Shown: in pieces, positions 43,850 through 52,176 of the stretch
How positions within the stretch are numbered: the first letter of the stretch is position 1
How the letters are laid out: every line of letters begins with the position of its first letter
Source: Levilactobacillus brevis
Lineage (GTDB): Bacteria > Bacillota > Bacilli > Lactobacillales > Lactobacillaceae
Assembly: GCA_021383565.1 (NCBI GenBank)
Contig: CP079699.1
Location: 186,001 to 250,000 of the forward strand
DNA length: 64,000 nucleotides
Direction of reading: 5' to 3'
Notes under the pieces: model-generated
What the model saw: only the letters and a program-made list of their open reading frames with translations
Databases searched by the model: none
Told to the model about the DNA's origin: nothing
Translations under genes and position numbers: made by a program

Positions 43850-44752
43850 ATGGCAATTGAAAAAGTAGTCATTGCTGGCGGCGGAACCATGGGGAGTCAG
43901 ATTGCCTTTCAGATCGCGTTTAGTGGGCTAGAGGTGACGATTTATGATGTGAGTCCGGCGGCCAGTGCGACGGCGAAGCGACGGGTGGCCACCTGGGACC
44001 GGACGTATATGCAGGCCCGGCAGGCCACGCCGGCCATGATTAAGGCGACCAACGATCGGTTACACTACGCCACGGATTTGGAAACGGCTGTCGAGGGCGC
44101 GGACTTGGTGATTGAGACCGTTCCCGAGGTGGTGGCCGTGAAGAATGAATTTTACGCGTTATTGGCCAAGGTAGCGGCCAGCGAGACCATCTTCGCGACT
44201 AGTACGTCGACTCTGGTCCCCAGCCAATTTGCGGCAATTACGGGGCGCCCCGGGAAATTCCTAGCGCTACACTTTACCAATCACGTCTGGGTCAATCATT
44301 TGGCAGAGGTCATGGGCCATCCGGGCACGGACCCCGCCGTCTATCAAGAGGTAGTGGCCTTTGTTCGGCAGATTGGGCTCATTCCGATTCAGTTACAGAA
44401 GGAACATCCGGCCTATATCTTAAATGCGATGCTGGATTCCTTTTTGAGTACGGCACTGATGTTGTGGGTCGAGGGTGTTGCGGACTTTGAGACCATCGAC
44501 CGCACCTGGATGATGGCGACGGGGGCAGTGCGCGGGCCCTTCGCCGTCTTGGACGAAATTGGACTTAAGACGGCCTACAAGTTAATGTTGGCCGCCAGTG
44601 CGGAACCCGGTCGCGAGGGCCTCGTGATGGTGGCTCACCGTATTAAGGTCGAGTTGATTGACCAGCATCGGTTGGGACAGGAGACGGGGCGGGGCTTCTA
44701 CCAGTATCCCCATCCCGCGTATCAGCGCGAGGGCTTTCTTCAAGGTGAATAG
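43850..44752 (+). CDS. 3-hydroxyacyl-CoA dehydrogenase-like protein
   Basis: A 300-residue protein with an N-terminal Rossmann NAD-binding domain (VVIAGGGTMGSQIAFQIAFSG, EGADLVIETVPEVVAVK, ATSTSTLVPSQFA) and a C-terminal 3HCDH domain. The catalytic His-Glu pair is not in the classical form: LALHFTNHVW corresponds to the usual HFFNP segment. It has no neighbours of fatty-acid degradation, and lactobacilli lack beta-oxidation, so the real substrate may be another 3-hydroxy acid. Start ATG 43850; a terminator follows at 44758. Confidence 0.85.
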   Translation: MAIEKVVIAGGGTMGSQIAFQIAFSGLEVTIYDVSPAASATAKRRVATWDRTYMQARQATPAMIKATNDRLHYATDLETAVEGADLVIETVPEVVAVKNEFYALLAKVAASETIFATSTSTLVPSQFAAITGRPGKFLALHFTNHVWVNHLAEVMGHPGTDPAVYQEVVAFVRQIGLIPIQLQKEHPAYILNAMLDSFLSTALMLWVEGVADFETIDRTWMMATGAVRGPFAVLDEIGLKTAYKLMLAASAEPGREGLVMVAHRIKVELIDQHRLGQETGRGFYQYPHPAYQREGFLQGE

Positions 44753-44757
44753 GCGAT

Positions 44758-44793
44758 CAGATGGCTAGTCCGGTGTGAAGTAGCCATTTTTAA
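44758..44793 (+). terminator. terminator of the hydroxyacyl-CoA dehydrogenase gene
   Basis: ATGGCTA (44761-44767) pairs with TAGCCAT (44781-44787), followed by five T. Confidence 0.75.
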
Positions 44794-44912
44794 TGACCAT
44801 TATTTTGGGGGACCATTTGGCTAACCCAGTTTGCTAACCCCGCCGCCTTCGTTGTTTTCCGCCTATCGTTCACGGTATGATGGGTATAGAAAACGAAAGG
44901 AGAGCTTAGTTT

Positions 44913-45854
44913 ATGGTTATGAAACAACCTAAAATTGCCCTAGGAACTTGGGCATGGGGCGATAATGCGTCGAACAAGTATTTTGGGGATACGTTGTCCG
45001 CAGAGACTTTGAAGCCAGTCGTGACGGCCGGAATGGCCCACGGTTTTAACCTCTGGGACACCGCCTACGCGTACGGTGAGGGAACGTCGGAGAAGCTCGT
45101 GGGTGAGCTGTTATCGGCCTATCCACGGACAAGCTATCAGTTGTCCACAAAGTTTACGCCGCGGATGGCTGGCAGCGGGTCCCACGAAATGGCCGACATG
45201 CTGGCCGGGAGTCTGAAACGACTACGGACGGATTATGTGGATATTTATTGGATTCACAATCCGGATGACGTGGAGAAGTGGACACCGGAGTTGATACCAC
45301 TGGTTAAGAGTGGTCAGGTCAAGCGCGTCGGCGTATCCAACCATAACTTGGCGCAGATTAAACGGGCCAACGAAATTTTGGGCACCGCAGGGATTCAAGT
45401 TTCGGCGGTACAGAATCATTTCAGCTTGCTCTACCGGTCGTCCGAGGAGGCGGGCATCATTGACTACTGCCATCAGCATCACATCGCGTTCTTTGCCTAC
45501 ATGGTGTTGGAGCAGGGCGCTCTGGCCGGACACTACGATGTTGACCATCCCCTGCCGGCGGGGAGTGAGCGGGCTAAGGTCTATAATGCGGTCCTGCCGC
45601 AGCTCACGCAGTTAACGGCGGTCATGCGGGCAATCGGGGCCAAGCAAAACGCGTCGATTGCCGAGGTCGCCACGGCCTACGCTCTCGCAAAGGGCACGAC
45701 GCCCATCATTGGCGTGACCAAGGAAAAGTACATCGCCAGTGAGCTTCGGGCGGAAAGCGTCCAGCTTACGCCAGCGGAGATTACGCAATTGGAGACGCTA
45801 GCGGCGGCCACCCACGTGGATACCAAGGGGTTCTGGGAAGCACCGATGGCTTAG
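44913..45854 (+). CDS. aldo/keto reductase (YajO/Tas-like)
   Basis: A 313-residue NADPH-dependent aldo/keto reductase of the larger, AKR13-like type. The catalytic Asp and Tyr are in GFNLWDTAYAYGEGTSEKL, Lys in YQLSTKFTP and His in DIYWIHNPDD; the VKRVGVSNHNLAQIKRA strand and a cofactor segment TPIIGVTKEKYI follow. Start ATG 44913 is preceded by AAAGGAGAG. It is unrelated in operon context to the other aldo/keto reductase at 17826-18632. A repeat A copy and a very strong bidirectional terminator follow. Confidence 0.92.
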   Translation: MVMKQPKIALGTWAWGDNASNKYFGDTLSAETLKPVVTAGMAHGFNLWDTAYAYGEGTSEKLVGELLSAYPRTSYQLSTKFTPRMAGSGSHEMADMLAGSLKRLRTDYVDIYWIHNPDDVEKWTPELIPLVKSGQVKRVGVSNHNLAQIKRANEILGTAGIQVSAVQNHFSLLYRSSEEAGIIDYCHQHHIAFFAYMVLEQGALAGHYDVDHPLPAGSERAKVYNAVLPQLTQLTAVMRAIGAKQNASIAEVATAYALAKGTTPIIGVTKEKYIASELRAESVQLTPAEITQLETLAAATHVDTKGFWEAPMA

Positions 45855-45858
45855 CGCG

Positions 45859-45940
45859 GCTTTCAAGCGAGCCGGAAGACCGCTCCTTGGCTGAAGGCGG
45901 TCCCCACAGCAGGCGGAACTTCTGGCAGGCGTAGGCAACT
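45859..45940 (+). repeat. dispersed intergenic repeat family A, copy 2
   Basis: Longest copy: GAGCCGGAAGACCGCT, then GGTCCCCACAGCAGGCGG, then AACTTCTGGCAGGCGTAGG. It shares these words in order with the copies at 18864-18940 (inverted) and 42871-42924. Confidence 0.75.
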
Positions 45941-45973
45941 GGTTTGACTAATGTTGGCATTATAACGGAAAGA

Positions 45974-46027
45974 AAACCCGGCAGTCAGCCGCAATCCACT
46001 TCACGATTGCGGCTGACTGCCGGGTTT
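45974..46027. terminator. strong bidirectional terminator
   Basis: A ~22-bp perfect stem (AAACCCGGCAGTCAGCCGCA with its complement) lies between the convergent aldo/keto reductase and nrdF genes. On the minus strand it ends with TTTTCTTTC. Confidence 0.9.
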
Positions 46028-46037
46028 AAATTAGTCG

Positions 46038-47033
46038 TTATTTACTGGGGTCCTCGGGATCATCGGGTTCACCGATGTTGTAGTCGCTATCGTTCATGGC
46101 TTCCACGTTACCCAAGAGGTAGCCGTTACCGACTTGCGAGAAGAAGTCGTGGTTAGCCGTCGAGGTGGAGATACCGTTCATGACCACGGGGTTCACGTCT
46201 TCAGCCGTATCGGGGAAGAGGGGATCTTGGCCCAAGTTCATCAGTGCTTTGTTGGCGTTGTAGCGAATGAAGGTCAGGACTTGTTCCGTCCAACCAACTT
46301 GGTCGTACAGCGTGTGGGTGTATTTTTCCTCGTTAGCGTAAAGCTTGTAGAGAAAGTCGTACATCCAGTCCTTCATCTGTTGTTGTTCGTTGTCGGTCAG
46401 TTCCTTCATACCGAGCTGGAACTTGTAGCCGATGTAAGTACCGTGGACGGATTCGTCCCGCAGAATCAACTTAATGATTTCGGCCACGTTAGCCAACTTG
46501 TTGTGGCCCAGGTAGTACAGCGGCGTAAAGAAGCCGGAGTAGAACAAGAACGTTTCCAAGAAGACACTGGAGATTTTCTTCTTCAACGGGTGTTCGTCGT
46601 CATGGTAGAGGTCGAAGATCCGCTTGGTCTTGTTTTGTAGCAATTCTTCGGAGTCGCTCCATTGGAAGATTTCGTCGATTTCTTCTGGCGTATTCAACGT
46701 GGAGAAAATGGTGGAGTAGCTCTTGGCGTGAACGGATTCCATAAATTGGATGTTGTTCAGTACCGCCGTTTCGTGTGGGGTCCGGACGTCCTTACGCAGG
46801 GCGGCCATCCCATCTTGGGACTGTAGGGTGTCCAAGAGGGTCAGCCCCCCGAAGACGTGGCCCACGACCCATTGGTGGTCCGTATCCAGCGTCCGCCAGT
46901 CATCCAAGTCATTGGAGACGGGAATCCGCGTGTCCAGCCAGAATTGTTCCGTGAGTTTTTCCCAAGTTGCCTTGTCGATTTCGTCAGAAACCGCGTTCCA
47001 GTTAATCGCCTTGTAATCTTCAGTTCTTGCCAT
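46038..47033 (-). CDS. nrdF: class Ib ribonucleotide reductase, beta subunit
   Basis: A 331-residue di-metal/tyrosyl-radical subunit that supplies the radical for ribonucleotide reduction. Metal-ligand regions are visible: TLDTLQSQDG, NNIQFMESVHAKSYS (E-x-x-H) and LRDESVHGTYIGYKFQ (E-x-x-H). ATG 47033 is chosen because AAAGGAG lies upstream; an in-frame extension to 47243 crosses that site. It is separated from nrdE by 242 bases, unusually far for the family. The last codons read DDPEDPSK. No nrdI gene (flavodoxin activator of NrdF) is present here. Confidence 0.95.
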   Translation of the reverse strand: MARTEDYKAINWNAVSDEIDKATWEKLTEQFWLDTRIPVSNDLDDWRTLDTDHQWVVGHVFGGLTLLDTLQSQDGMAALRKDVRTPHETAVLNNIQFMESVHAKSYSTIFSTLNTPEEIDEIFQWSDSEELLQNKTKRIFDLYHDDEHPLKKKISSVFLETFLFYSGFFTPLYYLGHNKLANVAEIIKLILRDESVHGTYIGYKFQLGMKELTDNEQQQMKDWMYDFLYKLYANEEKYTHTLYDQVGWTEQVLTFIRYNANKALMNLGQDPLFPDTAEDVNPVVMNGISTSTANHDFFSQVGNGYLLGNVEAMNDSDYNIGEPDDPEDPSK

Positions 47034-47118
47034 TGCAGCCACTCCTTTGTCTTTTGCCGAGGTTCCATCAGCGTGTTGGCCTAAGCTTACCACACTTTGA
47101 CGCGGAACCTTTAGGCGA

Positions 47119-47189
47119 AGAGCGGGTGACCACGCGACACCGACTGGACAATGTCCTTGAAAGACGGCCGGTTGGGTGGTCCCCGCTCT
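47119..47189 (-). promoter_or_regulatory. inverted repeat in the nrdE-nrdF gap
   Basis: AGAGCGGGTGACCAC (47119-47133) can pair with GTGGTCCCCGCTCT (47176-47189), one base bulged. No T-run follows on either strand, so it is more likely an mRNA-stabilising or processing element than a terminator. Confidence 0.5.
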
Positions 47190-47275
47190 AGTTATCATTT
47201 GGTTAAAATTAATGCTTTGATAGCATGCGGTTACCTGCCGCAAGCGATAGATCGGCCAGTACGGCCAATTCAGGG

Positions 47276-49441
47276 CTAGATAACACAGCTTTCACATTGG
47301 TTAGCGCCGACTTCATTGTTATCGTCGGTAAAGGTCCGCACGTAGTAGATCGACTTGATGCCCTTACGGTAAGCGTAGTTGCGTAGGATACTCAGATCCC
47401 GCGTGGTCATCTTATCGGTCCGGCCATTCTTCCATTCGTACAGGCCTTCAGGGATCGTGGAGCGCATGAACAGGGTAAGACTCATCCCTTGATCCACGTG
47501 CTTCTGGGCCGCCGCGTAGACGTCAATGACCCGCCGCATGTCGGTATCATAGGCCGACTTGTAGTATGGCATGGTGTCGTTGTCCAGGTAAGGCGCCGGG
47601 TAGTAAATCTTCCCAATCTTCTTTTCTTGCCGCTCCTCAATCCGGTTGATAATTGGGTGAAGACTGGCAGTGGTGTCGTTGATGTAGGAGATGGAGCCGT
47701 TGGGGGCCACGGCCATCCGGTTTTGATGGTACAGCCCATCTTGCATGACAGCTTGCTTGAGTTCAGCCCAGTCGTCAGGAGAAGGTAACCAGACGTTCTT
47801 GAAGAGGTCTTGGACCTTGGCCGCAGTTGGCCGCCAGTCGTGTTCCGTGTAGCGGTCGAAATAACTGCCATCGGCGTAGGTACTCTTCTCGAAGTTGTGG
47901 AACGTTTCGTGACGTTCCTTGGCAATCTCGTTGGAAGCCTTTAACGTCCAGTAGTTCAGCAACATGAAGTAGACGCTGGTGAAGCCGATGCTGTCCTTGG
48001 ATCCGTACATCATGTGGTTCTTAGCAAAGTAGCTGTGGAGCCCCATGGCGCCTAGGCCAATCGTGTGGGCCAACTGGTTTCCCTTTTGGATAGATGGGAC
48101 CACGTCGATGTCGGAGTGGTCCGTGACAAAGGTGAGGGCGCGGACCATCGTTTCGACGGAGTGGCCGAAGTCAGGAGACGTCATCAGGTTTACGATGTTG
48201 GTAGACCCTAGGTTGCAGGAAATATCGCTGCCCTTTTGAATGTATTCTTGCTTGTTGTTGACGGTGGAAGGCGTCTGAACCTGCATGATTTCGGAGCACA
48301 GGTTGCTCATGACGATACGGCCGTCGATCGGGCTTTCGCGGTTAGCCGTGTCGATATTGACGATATAGGGATAGCCGGATTCCTGTTGGAGCTTACCGAT
48401 TTCGGTTTCCAGTTCGCGGGCCTTGAGCTTCTTCTTACGGATGTCGGGGTTGGCAACCATGTTGTCGTATTCCGTGGTGATGTCCACGTAGGCAAACGGC
48501 TTGCCGTAGATCCGTTCGACATCGTAGGGACTAAAGAGGTACATGTCGGCATCCTTTTCACAGAGTTCATAGAACTTGTCGGGTACCGTGACACCGAGGG
48601 ACAGGGTCTTCAGCCGAATCTTTTCGTCGGCATTTTCCTTCTTGGCACTTAAAAAGGCGACGATGTCGGGATGGAAGACGCTGAGGTAGACCACGCCGGC
48701 CCCCTGCCGTTGTCCCAGTTGGTTGGAATAGGAGAAGCTGTCTTCGAGCAGCTTCATGACGGGAACCACGCCGGAAGCGGCGCCGTCGATGTGCTTGATG
48801 GGATCGCCGGCCCCTCGGAGATTGGAGAGGCTAATCCCCACGCCACCACCGATTCGTGACAGTTGAAGCGCAGAGTTAATCGTCCGGCCGATGGTGTTCA
48901 TGTCATCGGTGGATTGGATTAAGAAGCACGAGACCAGTTCCCCGCGCCGGGCCCGCCCGGCATTTAAGAAGCTAGGCGTTGCCGGTTGGTAGCGTTGATG
49001 AATGATTTCATCGGCCAGGTCGTGGGCCAGTGTTTGATCACCGTCCCCGAAGTCCAGGGCGTTCATGGCCACGCGGTCGATAAAGTTTTCTAGGTAGTAG
49101 TCGTTGTCATCGGTCTTTAAGGCGTATTGGGCGTAGAACTTGTAGGCCGCCATGAAGGACTTGAAGTGGAAATTCTGAGCCTTTAAGTAGGCGTAGAGGT
49201 CTTCGATGAAGGCAAAGGGGTATTGGTCAATCACCTTTTGTTCGACATAGTTGCCGGCGATTAAGTAGTCGAACCGGTCGCGCAGGGAGTCAAAGGTCTT
49301 GGTGTTGGGAATGACATTTTCCTTTAAGAAGGCCTGTAAGGCTTCCTGATCCTTGTTCAACGGAATCTGCCCATCCACGGGGATGTTGATTTCGTTGTTC
49401 AGATCGTAGTACGTGACGTCGCCTAAATTCTTTAAACTCAT
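47276..49441 (-). CDS. nrdE: class Ib ribonucleotide reductase, alpha subunit
   Basis: A 721-residue catalytic subunit reducing ribonucleoside diphosphates. Conserved features include the active-site Cys pair region RRGELVSCFLIQSTDD and MSNLCSEIMQ (thiyl-radical Cys), the GGGVGISLSNLRG loop, PNGSISYINDTTASLHPI, and the C-terminal redox Cys in NQCESCVI that exchanges electrons with NrdH. ATG 49441 is preferred to ATG 49450 because GGAAGAG is then correctly spaced. It is preceded by nrdH with a terminator-like hairpin between them. Confidence 0.96.
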   Translation of the reverse strand: MSLKNLGDVTYYDLNNEINIPVDGQIPLNKDQEALQAFLKENVIPNTKTFDSLRDRFDYLIAGNYVEQKVIDQYPFAFIEDLYAYLKAQNFHFKSFMAAYKFYAQYALKTDDNDYYLENFIDRVAMNALDFGDGDQTLAHDLADEIIHQRYQPATPSFLNAGRARRGELVSCFLIQSTDDMNTIGRTINSALQLSRIGGGVGISLSNLRGAGDPIKHIDGAASGVVPVMKLLEDSFSYSNQLGQRQGAGVVYLSVFHPDIVAFLSAKKENADEKIRLKTLSLGVTVPDKFYELCEKDADMYLFSPYDVERIYGKPFAYVDITTEYDNMVANPDIRKKKLKARELETEIGKLQQESGYPYIVNIDTANRESPIDGRIVMSNLCSEIMQVQTPSTVNNKQEYIQKGSDISCNLGSTNIVNLMTSPDFGHSVETMVRALTFVTDHSDIDVVPSIQKGNQLAHTIGLGAMGLHSYFAKNHMMYGSKDSIGFTSVYFMLLNYWTLKASNEIAKERHETFHNFEKSTYADGSYFDRYTEHDWRPTAAKVQDLFKNVWLPSPDDWAELKQAVMQDGLYHQNRMAVAPNGSISYINDTTASLHPIINRIEERQEKKIGKIYYPAPYLDNDTMPYYKSAYDTDMRRVIDVYAAAQKHVDQGMSLTLFMRSTIPEGLYEWKNGRTDKMTTRDLSILRNYAYRKGIKSIYYVRTFTDDNNEVGANQCESCVI

Positions 49442-49505
49442 ACTCGTCATCTCTTCCTTCTCTTTTGATGGTGAACTATTTCAGGGTTAAGTTAATCGCT
49501 TTAAA

Positions 49506-49542
49506 TAAAAATGGCGGCACCGTGCACCAGCACGGCGTCGCC
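49506..49542 (-). terminator. hairpin between nrdH and nrdE
   Basis: GGCGGCACCGTGC (49513-49525) pairs with GCACGGCGTCGCC (49530-49542). The minus strand continues into ATTTTTATTT. It would make nrdH more abundant than nrdE if read-through is partial. Confidence 0.75.
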
Positions 49543-49564
49543 AAGAGGGGTTGGACTTACTGAG

Positions 49565-49792
49565 TTAACCCGCAATCTTGGTCAATTGATCTGGCCGGAA
49601 ACCGTAAAAGGCAGGAATTCCGGATGCTTCAATTACTGGAACGGCTTGGAAACCGTGTTCCTTGAGGTAAGTCACATATTCTGGATTTTGATTAATGTTC
49701 CGTTCTTCGAATTCCACGTTGTGTTCGCTGAGAAAACGCTTCGTCATCTTGCATTGCATGCAATTGTTCTTTGAGTATACTGTTACTTTCAT
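49565..49792 (-). CDS. nrdH: glutaredoxin-like NrdH redoxin
   Basis: A 75-residue thioredoxin-fold protein that reduces the NrdE C-terminal disulfide. The active site is CMQC in YSKNNCMQCKMTKRFL. The family's conserved C-terminal region reads GFQAVPVIEASGIPAFYGFRPDQL. ATG 49792 is preferred over GTG 49801, which is too close to AAGGGA. It is the first gene of the nrd operon, with NrdR-box-like repeats upstream. Confidence 0.94.
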   Translation of the reverse strand: MKVTVYSKNNCMQCKMTKRFLSEHNVEFEERNINQNPEYVTYLKEHGFQAVPVIEASGIPAFYGFRPDQLTKIAG

Positions 49793-49867
49793 TGTTGCCA
49801 CATCCCTTAACTTTCGTTCTCAATGAGTTAAGTGTACACCAGATATGGAAAATAGCAATCAAAAAAA

Positions 49868-49915
49868 GCACCACATTTGGTAGTTGGTCAATACAATAAC
49901 CACCAAATATAGTGC
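49868..49915 (-). promoter_or_regulatory. pair of NrdR-box-like sequences upstream of nrdH
   Basis: GCACCACATTTGGT (49868-49881) and ACCAAATATAGTGC (49902-49915) are near inverted copies. The second matches the NrdR core CwAtATaTwG at most positions. Their centres are 34 bp apart, close to three helical turns, the arrangement used by the NrdR repressor. They lie in the divergent gap between nrdH and the rsmC-like gene. Confidence 0.65.
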
Positions 49916-49991
49916 TTTGCGCTTTAAAATTATTTTTCCTGTTTTCCGTCAAAAATCTAGGGTAAAATAGACCTAAAAGGTGGCGGAGAAT

Positions 49992-50594
49992 TTGACTAAT
50001 CACTATTATACACAAAATCCAGATGTTTTACACGAAGAACACCATTGGCCGTTTACCCTCTTAGGTAACGAATTGTTGTTTACCACCGACAACGGGGTCT
50101 TCTCCAAGAACCGGGTGGACTACGGGTCACGGGCGTTACTCGACGCTTTTAACGCCGATAAGACGCCGGCTGGCCCTTGGTTGGACCTGGGGACGGGATA
50201 CGGTCCCATCGGGCTGGCACTGGCTAAGAAGTGGCCAGAACGGCAGGTGACCATGGTCGACGTCAACGAGTTGGCGTTGGACTTGGCGCGGCAAAATGCC
50301 GTGGCCAATCAGATTGAAAACGTGGAAATCAAGACGTCAGATATTTACGAACACGTCACGCAGCGTTACGCCGCTATCCTAACGAACCCACCCGTTCGTG
50401 CCGGTAAGCAGGTGGTCACGGCCATGCTGACCGGAGCCAAGGATCATCTCCTACCCGGGGGCACGTTGACGGTCGTGCTCCAGAAGAAACAGGGGGCACC
50501 GTCGGCCGAGAAAAATATGTAAGCCACCTTCGGAAATTGTGACATTATCAAGAAGGACAAGGGCTATTATATCCTGGAAAGCACGTTACGTTAA
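49992..50594 (+). pseudogene. RsmC-like class I methyltransferase with in-frame stop
   Basis: Encodes a 16S rRNA guanine-N2 methyltransferase-like protein: HEEHHWPFTLLGNELLF, LDLGTGYGPIGLALAKKWPE (SAM loop), DVNELALDLARQNA and LTNPPVRAGKQVV (NPPxRxGK catalytic motif). The frame runs from TTG 49992 (AAGGTGG 8 bases upstream) to a TAA at 50520-50522, after QKKQGAPSAEKNM. In the same frame beyond it, codons continue as ATFGNCDIIKKDKGYYILESTLR to a TAA at 50592-50594, which is the expected family C-terminus. So one nonsense codon removes about 24 residues. The core fold and catalytic motif are complete, so partial activity is possible. Confidence 0.85.
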
Positions 50595-50624
50595 GGACCA
50601 ATTGATTAAGAAGGGAGGGGTTCG

Positions 50625-51146
50625 ATGCGTGACACTTCCTATTCACCATTGCAGCGCCACTACATGGAAGAGGCACTGTTTGAGGCCGACCAAGCCGCGC
50701 TCATCGGCGAGGTGCCGATTGGGGCGGTCATCGTCCATGGCGGCCAGATCGTGGGACGAGGGCATAACTTAAGAGAACACGCCAACGACGCTACGCTTCA
50801 CGCGGAGATCCGGGCAATCGAAGAAGCCTGTGCCACGCTGAAGAGCTGGCGACTGGAAGACTGTCAGCTTTACGTGACGATTGAACCCTGCCTGATGTGT
50901 AGTGGGGCCATTATCAACGCGCGTATTCCGGAGGTCTTCTACGGAGCCAGAGATCCCAAGGCCGGCGCCGTGGACAGCCTGTATCAGACGTTGACCGATA
51001 CGCGGCTGAACCACACGGTGAGCGTGCACGAGGGCTTGATGGCCAAAGACGCTGGCGAACGAATGGTGGCCTTCTTCAAGGCCGCCCGTCAACGGCAGAA
51101 GGCGGCCAAGAAGGCGCGCAAAGCAAAAAAGGCCGCCCAAAATTAA
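50625..51146 (+). CDS. tadA: tRNA-specific adenosine deaminase
   Basis: A 173-residue zinc enzyme converting A34 to inosine in tRNA-Arg(ACG). Motifs are HAEIRAIEEA (zinc His and catalytic Glu) and TIEPCLMCSGAII (two zinc Cys). A basic Lys/Arg/Ala-rich tail (RQRQKAAKKARKAKKAAQN) is typical of lactobacillar TadA. The start is ATG 50625 behind AGGGAGGGG. It is followed by the SRP RNA gene, the standard order before dnaX. Confidence 0.96.
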   Translation: MRDTSYSPLQRHYMEEALFEADQAALIGEVPIGAVIVHGGQIVGRGHNLREHANDATLHAEIRAIEEACATLKSWRLEDCQLYVTIEPCLMCSGAIINARIPEVFYGARDPKAGAVDSLYQTLTDTRLNHTVSVHEGLMAKDAGERMVAFFKAARQRQKAAKKARKAKKAAQN

Positions 51147-51154
51147 GCAACGGC

Positions 51155-51183
51155 TAGACAGACCTTACGAATCATGATACACT
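51155..51183 (+). promoter_or_regulatory. promoter of the SRP RNA gene
   Basis: TAGACA (51155-51160), a 17-bp spacer, extended -10 TGA-TACACT (51178-51183); transcription would start near 51190. Confidence 0.7.
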
Positions 51184-51195
51184 AGTTATTGCCGT

Positions 51196-51290
51196 TAAGG
51201 CCTTGAAGCAAGGGCGGACTTACGAATTGTGTCAGGTCCGGAAGGAAGCAGCACTAAGTTTGCTTCGCTTTGTGCTTCAAGTTTATGAGC
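51196..51290 (+). ncRNA. ffs: signal recognition particle RNA (small, 4.5S-like)
   Basis: The conserved apical core GTGTCAGGTCCGGAAGGAAG (51230-51249, continuing CAGCACTAAG) is the universally conserved Ffh-binding loop. It is enclosed by CTTGAAGCA (51202-51210) pairing with TGCTTCAAG (51273-51281), giving a hairpin of about 85-95 nt. It lies between tadA and dnaX, the usual site. Ends are approximate. Confidence 0.92.
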
Positions 51291-51299
51291 AATTAACCA

Positions 51300-51328
51300 A
51301 CTCTCAGTCGTTGACTGGGAGTTTTTTC
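51300..51328 (+). terminator. terminator of the SRP RNA gene
   Basis: ACTCTCAGTC pairs with GACTGGGAGT, followed by six T. Confidence 0.88.
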
Positions 51329-51405
51329 GTGCTGATTCCGATCTTTAAACAAGAGTGGGATAAAACGGCGATCAGCTGGCGAACCTTATCTAGAGAAGTC
51401 AGCCG

Positions 51406-51684
51406 ATGATTAAACGTTCGCGTACTACAGTTCGTTTTGATCGTTCACTCAAAAAATTGAGTAAGAAACATGATGATTTAGCACGTCTAGATCTTGTAAT
51501 CAAAACAATTTTAGCTGAAGAGCATGGAGTACTTGTTCGCCAATTTGATTGGCATATGTTGACTGGCAATCTTGCTGGTATCAACGAGATTCATCTCGAC
51601 AAAAACTGGGTACTTCTATATCAAATCATCAATGATGAACTAACTTTGCTCTTACTCAATACGGGTAGTCACGTCATCTTATAA
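51406..51684 (+). CDS. YafQ-like type II toxin (RelE/ParE superfamily), no antitoxin seen
   Basis: A 92-residue protein of the YafQ mRNA-interferase family. It has the RFDRSLKKLSKKH N-terminal helix, the DWHMLTGNLAGINEIHLDKNWVLLYQI core and the C-terminal LLNTGSHVIL, where the His corresponds to the catalytic His. Toxins of this family cleave mRNA on the ribosome. The usual DinJ/RelB-type antitoxin gene, which would overlap or lie just upstream, is not found: the preceding sequence is the SRP terminator and about 80 non-coding bases. The gene is distinctly A+T-richer than its neighbours, suggesting transfer. It may be a remnant, or silenced by an antitoxin encoded elsewhere. Confidence 0.85.
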   Translation: MIKRSRTTVRFDRSLKKLSKKHDDLARLDLVIKTILAEEHGVLVRQFDWHMLTGNLAGINEIHLDKNWVLLYQIINDELTLLLLNTGSHVIL

Positions 51685-52176
51685 TTGGGGATATCTAAGT
51701 AAATGCACGGACTATTGTTACGGCAATGGCCTTTTTTACACACATTGCGAAGTTTTTATATTGAAAATAGACATAAATGACGACGTAATATTTTTTAATT
51801 TTGGCATACGAATTTTAAAATAAAATTTCTGGAAGGTGGATAACTGACATTGCTTTATTTTTGGCCTATAGATGTTGCTGTACTGAAGCTTGGCGCTATC
51901 TGCTGAGTAGCCAGCTGTGATATGGACCAGTTGTTTTGCGGAAAGTTGACCATTATAACTCGAAGTGATTATGGTCCCTTAACCTGTGAACATCCACATC
52001 AATTTTAGCTGTGGGGAACTTCTTTTTTCTGAAACAGGCCGGTCAACTGACCGCGCGCCTGGGGAGATTAATTTCCCTTAAAATCGGCTGAACAATCCGT
52101 GACAGATGGTGGGGAAAAAGGCTATAATTATGAACAGCGAATTTAACAGAAATTATGGAAGAAAGGAACGGATTGC
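51685..52176. other. 492-bp gap with the dnaX promoter
   Basis: A+T-rich first part without a credible gene. A weak hairpin (CCACA...TGTGG around 51994-52014, followed by CTTCTTTTTTC) may stop upstream transcription. A good promoter, GTGACA (52099-52104), 18-bp spacer, TATAAT (52123-52128), lies about 50 bases before dnaX. Confidence 0.6.

Noticed and set aside
51329-51409. A 26-codon frame ending at the YafQ start (TGA overlapping ATG) as an antitoxin C-terminus.
   Set aside because: It begins inside the SRP RNA terminator, has no ribosome binding site and does not resemble DinJ/RelB antitoxins.
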